A stretch of 64,000 nt of DNA from positions 434,001 to 498,000 of the forward strand of contig NZ_CP081966.1 of NCBI RefSeq assembly GCF_019823065.1, given 5' to 3'. The notes below the pieces were generated by a model. The model worked only from the letters and a program-made list of their open reading frames with translations, made no database searches and had not been told where the DNA came from. The stretch's first letter is position 1; every line of letters starts with the position of its first letter. A program made the translations under genes and the position numbers. This stretch comes from Pseudomonas mosselii (lineage in GTDB: Bacteria > Pseudomonadota > Gammaproteobacteria > Pseudomonadales > Pseudomonadaceae). Positions 60,290 to 64,000 of this stretch are shown here, one piece after another.

Positions 60290-61300
60290 ATGTCCCGCGT
60301 TACCCTGAGTCGCTATCTGATTGAGCAGACCCGCAGCAACAATACCCCTGCCGATCTGCGCTTCCTGATCGAGGTGGTGGCGCGTGCGTGCAAGGAGATC
60401 AGTCACCACGTGTCCAAGGGCGCCCTGGGCGGCGTGCTGGGCAGCATGGGCACCGAAAACGTCCAGGGCGAAGTGCAGAAGAAGCTCGACGTGATCTCCA
60501 ACGACATCCTGCTCGAGGCCAACGAGTGGGGCGGCCACCTGGCCGGCATGGCGTCCGAAGAGATGGACAACGCCTACCAGATCCCGGGCAAATACCCGAA
60601 AGGCGCCTACCTGCTGGTCTTCGACCCGCTGGACGGCTCGTCGAACATCGACGTCAACGTTTCGGTCGGCACCATCTTCTCGGTACTGCGTTGCCCTAAC
60701 CAGTACCTGAGCCAGAACGAAAGCCTGAACGAGAATGCCTTCCTGCAGCCAGGCACCGAGCAGGTTGCCGCCGGTTACGCCATCTACGGCCCGCAGACCA
60801 TGCTGATCCTGACCCTGGGCAACGGCGTCAAGGGCTTCACCCTGGACCGTGAACTGGGCAGCTTCGTCCTGACCCACGAGAACATCCGCGTTCCGGAAAC
60901 CACCGCCGAGTTCGCCATCAACATGTCCAACCAGCGTCACTGGGAGGCCCCGGTGCAGCGCTACGTGGGCGAGCTGCTGGCCGGCGAGACCGGTCCGCTG
61001 AAGAAGAACTACAACATGCGCTGGATCGCCTCGATGGTGGCTGACGTGCACCGTATCCTGACCCGTGGCGGCCTGTTCATGTACCCGCGCGACGCCCGCG
61101 AGCCGAGCAAGCCGGGCAAGCTGCGCCTGATGTACGAGGCCAACCCGATGTCGTTCATCATCGAACAGGCCGGTGGCGCGTCCACCAACGGTTACGAGCG
61201 CATCCTCGACATCAAGCCGCAGAGCCTGCACCAGCGCGTGTCGGTGATCCTCGGCTCGAAGGAAGAGGTCGAGCGCGTCACCGCTTACCACAAGGAGTAA
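60290..61300 (+). CDS. fbp: Fructose-1,6-bisphosphatase, class I
   Basis: Gluconeogenic phosphatase, 336 residues. The metal/substrate site is [21 protein letters not shown] (about residues 110-130), with the conserved glutamate in SEEMDNAY before it. Later come [20 protein letters not shown] and [17 protein letters not shown] lies about 7 bases before the ATG. Three bases separate its stop from the DUF924 gene, so the two are co-transcribed. Essential for growth on organic acids and amino acids in a pseudomonad. Confidence 0.97.
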   Translation: MSRVTLSRYLIEQTRSNNTPADLRFLIEVVARACKEISHHVSKGALGGVLGSMGTENVQGEVQKKLDVISNDILLEANEWGGHLAGMASEEMDNAYQIPGKYPKGAYLLVFDPLDGSSNIDVNVSVGTIFSVLRCPNQYLSQNESLNENAFLQPGTEQVAAGYAIYGPQTMLILTLGNGVKGFTLDRELGSFVLTHENIRVPETTAEFAINMSNQRHWEAPVQRYVGELLAGETGPLKKNYNMRWIASMVADVHRILTRGGLFMYPRDAREPSKPGKLRLMYEANPMSFIIEQAGGASTNGYERILDIKPQSLHQRVSVILGSKEEVERVTAYHKE

Positions 61301-61303
61301 GTC

Positions 61304-61900
61304 ATGCTCGCACCTTGGCAGCCGTTGCTAGAGTGGTGGTTCGGTTGGGGCACGAGTGCCCAGGCCGTGGCTGACGAGAAGAACACGCTGTGGTTCGGCA
61401 AGCATCACGACGCCGATGCCCAGGCGCTGTTCGGCGAGCTGGTCGAGCAAGCCCTGGCGGGCGGGCTCGACGAGTGGCAGCAGAGCCCCCAGGGCTGGCT
61501 CGGTCTGCTGCTGCTGCTGGATCAGCTGCCGCGCATGATCTATCGCGACACGCCGCGTGCCTTCGAGGGCGACCGGCGTGCCCAGGTGGTGGCCATGCAG
61601 GGTCTGCAGAAGGACTGGGACTATCAGCTGCTGCCGATCCAGCGGGTGTTCGTGCTGCTTGTGCTGGAGCATGCCGAGGTGCTGGACTGGCAGAACCTGT
61701 GCGTCGAGCGTTACCAGACCTTGCTGGACGAGCAGCCCGAGGCCAACCGCCGGTTGTTCGAAGGCTTCCTCGACTATGCCGAGCAGCATCAGCGGGTGAT
61801 CGCCCGCTTCGGGCGCTTCCCGCACCGCAACCTGGTGCTGAACCGCCCGAGCACCAGCGAGGAGATGGACTTCTTGCTGGAGCCGGGTTCCCGCTTCTGA
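61304..61900 (+). CDS. DUF924 family protein
   Basis: A 198-residue all-helical protein of unknown function. The DUF924 pattern is visible: WWFGW near the N-terminus, then NTLWFGKHHDADAQALFGEL, LLLLDQLPRMIYRDTPRAF, and QRVIARFGRFPHRNLVLNR. The fold is related to tetratricopeptide-like helices. It begins three bases after fbp, a conserved pairing I would expect in this genus; the functional reason is unknown. Confidence 0.92.
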   Translation: MLAPWQPLLEWWFGWGTSAQAVADEKNTLWFGKHHDADAQALFGELVEQALAGGLDEWQQSPQGWLGLLLLLDQLPRMIYRDTPRAFEGDRRAQVVAMQGLQKDWDYQLLPIQRVFVLLVLEHAEVLDWQNLCVERYQTLLDEQPEANRRLFEGFLDYAEQHQRVIARFGRFPHRNLVLNRPSTSEEMDFLLEPGSRF

Positions 61901-61907
61901 ATAGCCG

Positions 61908-62010
61908 GGCCTGCTGCGCAGGCCTTTCGCGACACGAGGCCGCTCCTACAGGGAATCGCATCCCCCTGTAGAAGCGGCCTTGTGTCGCGATGGGCCGCAA
62001 AGCGGCCCCC
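61908..62010. repeat. Paired inverted REP elements downstream of fbp-DUF924
   Basis: TTTCGCGACACGAGGCCGCT (from 61925) and its inverse copy AAGCGGCCTTGTGTCGCGAT (61982 region), followed by GGGCCGCAAAGCGGCCCC (61992-62009). Same class as 8181-8305. The pair sits between convergent genes. Confidence 0.8.
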
Positions 62011-62022
62011 AGGGCCTTCGAA

Positions 62023-63915
62023 TCAGATCCTGAAACTCCCCACCAGATGCTTCAACCGCTCGACCTGATGTTCCAGGTCGGTGCAGGCACGCAAGGTGCT
62101 CTGCAGGTTCTGCACCCCTTCCTGGTTCAGCGTATTGATCTCGGTGATGTCGACATTGATCGACTCGACCACGGCCGTCTGCTCTTCGGTGGCGGTGGCC
62201 ACCGACTGGTTCATGCCGTCGATCTCGCCGATGCGCTGGGTGACGCTGCCAAGGCGTTCGCCGGCCTGGTTGGCGATGCCCACGCTGCGGTCGCTGTGCT
62301 GCTGGCTCTGGTTCATGGTGCTCACGGCCACCTGGGCGCCGGCCTGCAGCTCTTCGATCAGGCGCTGCACCTGTTGCGCCGAGTCCTGGGTGCGGTGGGC
62401 CAGGTTACGCACCTCGTCCGCCACCACCGCGAAGCCGCGCCCGGCCTCGCCGGCGCGGGCGGCCTCGATAGCGGCGTTGAGCGCCAGCAGGTTGGTCTGC
62501 TGCGAGATGCCACTGATCACATCGAGGATCTGGCCGATGTTCGCCGTATGGTTGTTCAGCGTCTCGATATTGCCGCTGGCGTCGCTGATGCGCGCCGACA
62601 GTTGGTTCATCACGTTGATGGTCTCGCCGACCACCTGCTGGCCTTCCTCGGCCAGGCCACGGGCGGCGCTGGAGTGCTGCGAGGCGAGGGCGGCGTTCTG
62701 GGCGATTTCCTGGGCGGCGGCACCCAGCTGGTTGATCGCCGCGGCCACGCTGCTGGTGCGGCTCGACTGCTGGTCGGCGTTGTGGATCGAGGCGTTGGAG
62801 GCGTTGACCACCTGGCTGGCCACGGCATTCACCTGGCCGGTGGCCGAGGCCACTTCGCGGATCGACTCATGGATCCGTTCGACGAAGCGGTTGAACGACT
62901 GCGCCAGGCTGCCGAACTCGTCCTGGGCGTGGATGTTCAGGCGTCGGGTCAGGTCGCCCTCGCCCTCTGCGATATCGCGCATGGCGCGGCCCATGACGTG
63001 CAGCGGCTCCATCAGCACGCGGATGAGCAGGCCGAGCAGGGCGATGATCACCACCACCGCGATCAGCGTCGCCACCAGCGCCGAGGTGCGCAGCTCGCCG
63101 AGCATGGCGAAGGCCGCGTCCTGGTCCAGCACCAGTGCCACGTACCAGTCCGCCGACGGCACGCCGTCGACATGGGTGAAGCTGATGAACTGCCGGCGGC
63201 CTTCGACCTCGACCTCTTTCAGGCCGCTGCCGATGCGCAGGTCGTTGCCGGGGTAGACATCGGCCAGGGTCTTGAGCGCCAGCTCGCCCTTGGGATGGAT
63301 GAGCACCTTGCCCTCGCCGTTGACGATGAAGGCATGGCCGCGACCGCCGAAGTCCAGGGTGTTGATCAGGTTGCTGATGGTCTGCAAGTCGGTGTCGACA
63401 CCGCTCACACCAATCATGCGCCCGCCCTGTTGCACCGGGGTGGCCAGGGTGATCACCAGCTTGCCGGCCGAGACCGAGATGTACGGCTCGGTGACGATGG
63501 TCTGGCCCGCCGCGCTGGCCGCCTTGTACCAGCCGCGCACGCGCGGGTCGTAGTCGGCGGCGCGGTTGCCCACCGGCACCGACTGCATGCTGCCGTCCTG
63601 GCCGCCGAAGTAGGTGAGGATGAAGTTGGCGCTGTACACCGGCAGCGCCAGGATGCGCTCAAGGCTGCCCTTGGCCGGGCCGTCGACGGCGATCTGCTGG
63701 GCCACCGAGTTCACCAGCTGGATGCGGCTGTCGAGCCAGGTTCGGATGTTGCCCGCGGTCAGGTTGCCCAGTGACTGCAACGTCGATTCGGTGTCGCTGC
63801 GTAGCGACTGGCGCTGCCGGTAGTCGTTGAACAGAACGAAACAGGTAAAGGCGACGGCCACCACGAGGGCGGCGGCCAGCAGGATCTTGTGGCTGAACTT
63901 GAGGTTCTTGGTCAT
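62023..63915 (-). CDS. Methyl-accepting chemotaxis protein with amino-acid-type dCache domain
   Basis: A 630-residue transmembrane chemoreceptor. TM1 (about 11-30) and TM2 (about 275-300) bracket a periplasmic dCache_1 domain, followed by HAMP (about 300-355) and the signalling domain with the hairpin tip around [20 protein letters not shown]. All six amino-acid-binding residues known from PctA-type receptors are present at the right spacing: Y122, R127, W129, Y130 (YDPRVRGWY), Y145 and D174. It therefore very likely senses L-amino acids. ATG 63915 gives [19 protein letters not shown]; a longer in-frame start lacks support. The last 85 bases of the window are its upstream region, with nothing else recognised. 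Confidence 0.93.
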   Translation of the reverse strand: MTKNLKFSHKILLAAALVVAVAFTCFVLFNDYRQRQSLRSDTESTLQSLGNLTAGNIRTWLDSRIQLVNSVAQQIAVDGPAKGSLERILALPVYSANFILTYFGGQDGSMQSVPVGNRAADYDPRVRGWYKAASAAGQTIVTEPYISVSAGKLVITLATPVQQGGRMIGVSGVDTDLQTISNLINTLDFGGRGHAFIVNGEGKVLIHPKGELALKTLADVYPGNDLRIGSGLKEVEVEGRRQFISFTHVDGVPSADWYVALVLDQDAAFAMLGELRTSALVATLIAVVVIIALLGLLIRVLMEPLHVMGRAMRDIAEGEGDLTRRLNIHAQDEFGSLAQSFNRFVERIHESIREVASATGQVNAVASQVVNASNASIHNADQQSSRTSSVAAAINQLGAAAQEIAQNAALASQHSSAARGLAEEGQQVVGETINVMNQLSARISDASGNIETLNNHTANIGQILDVISGISQQTNLLALNAAIEAARAGEAGRGFAVVADEVRNLAHRTQDSAQQVQRLIEELQAGAQVAVSTMNQSQQHSDRSVGIANQAGERLGSVTQRIGEIDGMNQSVATATEEQTAVVESINVDITEINTLNQEGVQNLQSTLRACTDLEHQVERLKHLVGSFRI

Positions 63916-64000
63916 TTTTCTTGGAATCTGCGCACGGGCACGAAGGGGAGGGGTGCGGCAAAAGGCCACACCACCGCTCTATGTCGACGCGCAGGAATAA

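Overview
The window is about 64 kb of a GC-rich chromosome that looks like a Pseudomonas of the P. putida group. The evidence is the gene content and order (glyA-soxBDAG-purU-fdhA, betAB-betI/betT, gpmI-envC-ctpA, secB-grx, ntrBC, glnA-thiI-typA), the protein lengths, and many short REP-type hairpins between genes. No tRNA, rRNA, CRISPR array, prophage or insertion sequence was found.

Layout. 1-9.7 kb: sarcosine and one-carbon catabolism (threonine aldolase edge, serine hydroxymethyltransferase, four-subunit sarcosine oxidase, formyl-THF deformylase, formaldehyde dehydrogenase). 9.7-11 kb: an orphan RHS-core gene next to a small ORF that may be a gene remnant. 11-22 kb: DUF2780 protein, MFS transporter with a divergent LysR regulator, orphan ParA, thioredoxin, SelO, a large mechanosensitive channel, and a K+/H+ antiporter. 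22-28.5 kb: choline oxidation and uptake (betA, betB, betI and divergent betT) with a perfect 20-bp operator. 28.5-39.6 kb: an accessory block of two giant paralogous proteins (1560 and 1556 aa, probably of the DUF6543/dermonecrotic-toxin-like family) flanking an oppositely oriented secreted trypsin-like protease. 39.6-44.8 kb: deacetylase, CtpA, EnvC and GpmI, all reading leftward. 45-47.1 kb: rhodanese, glutaredoxin, SecB, TrmL, and a small membrane protein whose start codon overlaps that of trmL. 47.1-48.2 kb: a second orphan RHS-core gene. 48.2-57 kb: nitrogen regulation (ntrBC, glnA with a sigma-54 promoter and an NtrC site), chorismate mutase, thiI, typA. 57-64 kb: YkgJ-like protein, glycogen phosphorylase, fructose-1,6-bisphosphatase, DUF924 protein, and an amino-acid-type chemoreceptor.

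How the parts connect. BetT, BetA and BetB import choline and oxidise it to glycine betaine. After demethylation steps encoded elsewhere, SoxBDAG oxidises sarcosine, and GlyA, PurU and FdhA handle the glycine, C1-folate and formaldehyde produced. NtrBC and glnA form the ammonium-assimilation control circuit.

The least explained material is the giant-protein/protease block and the pair of RHS-core cassettes. The two cassettes have unrelated C-terminal tails but share a conserved sequence block upstream. Family names are from recognition of the translated sequences; no database search was run.
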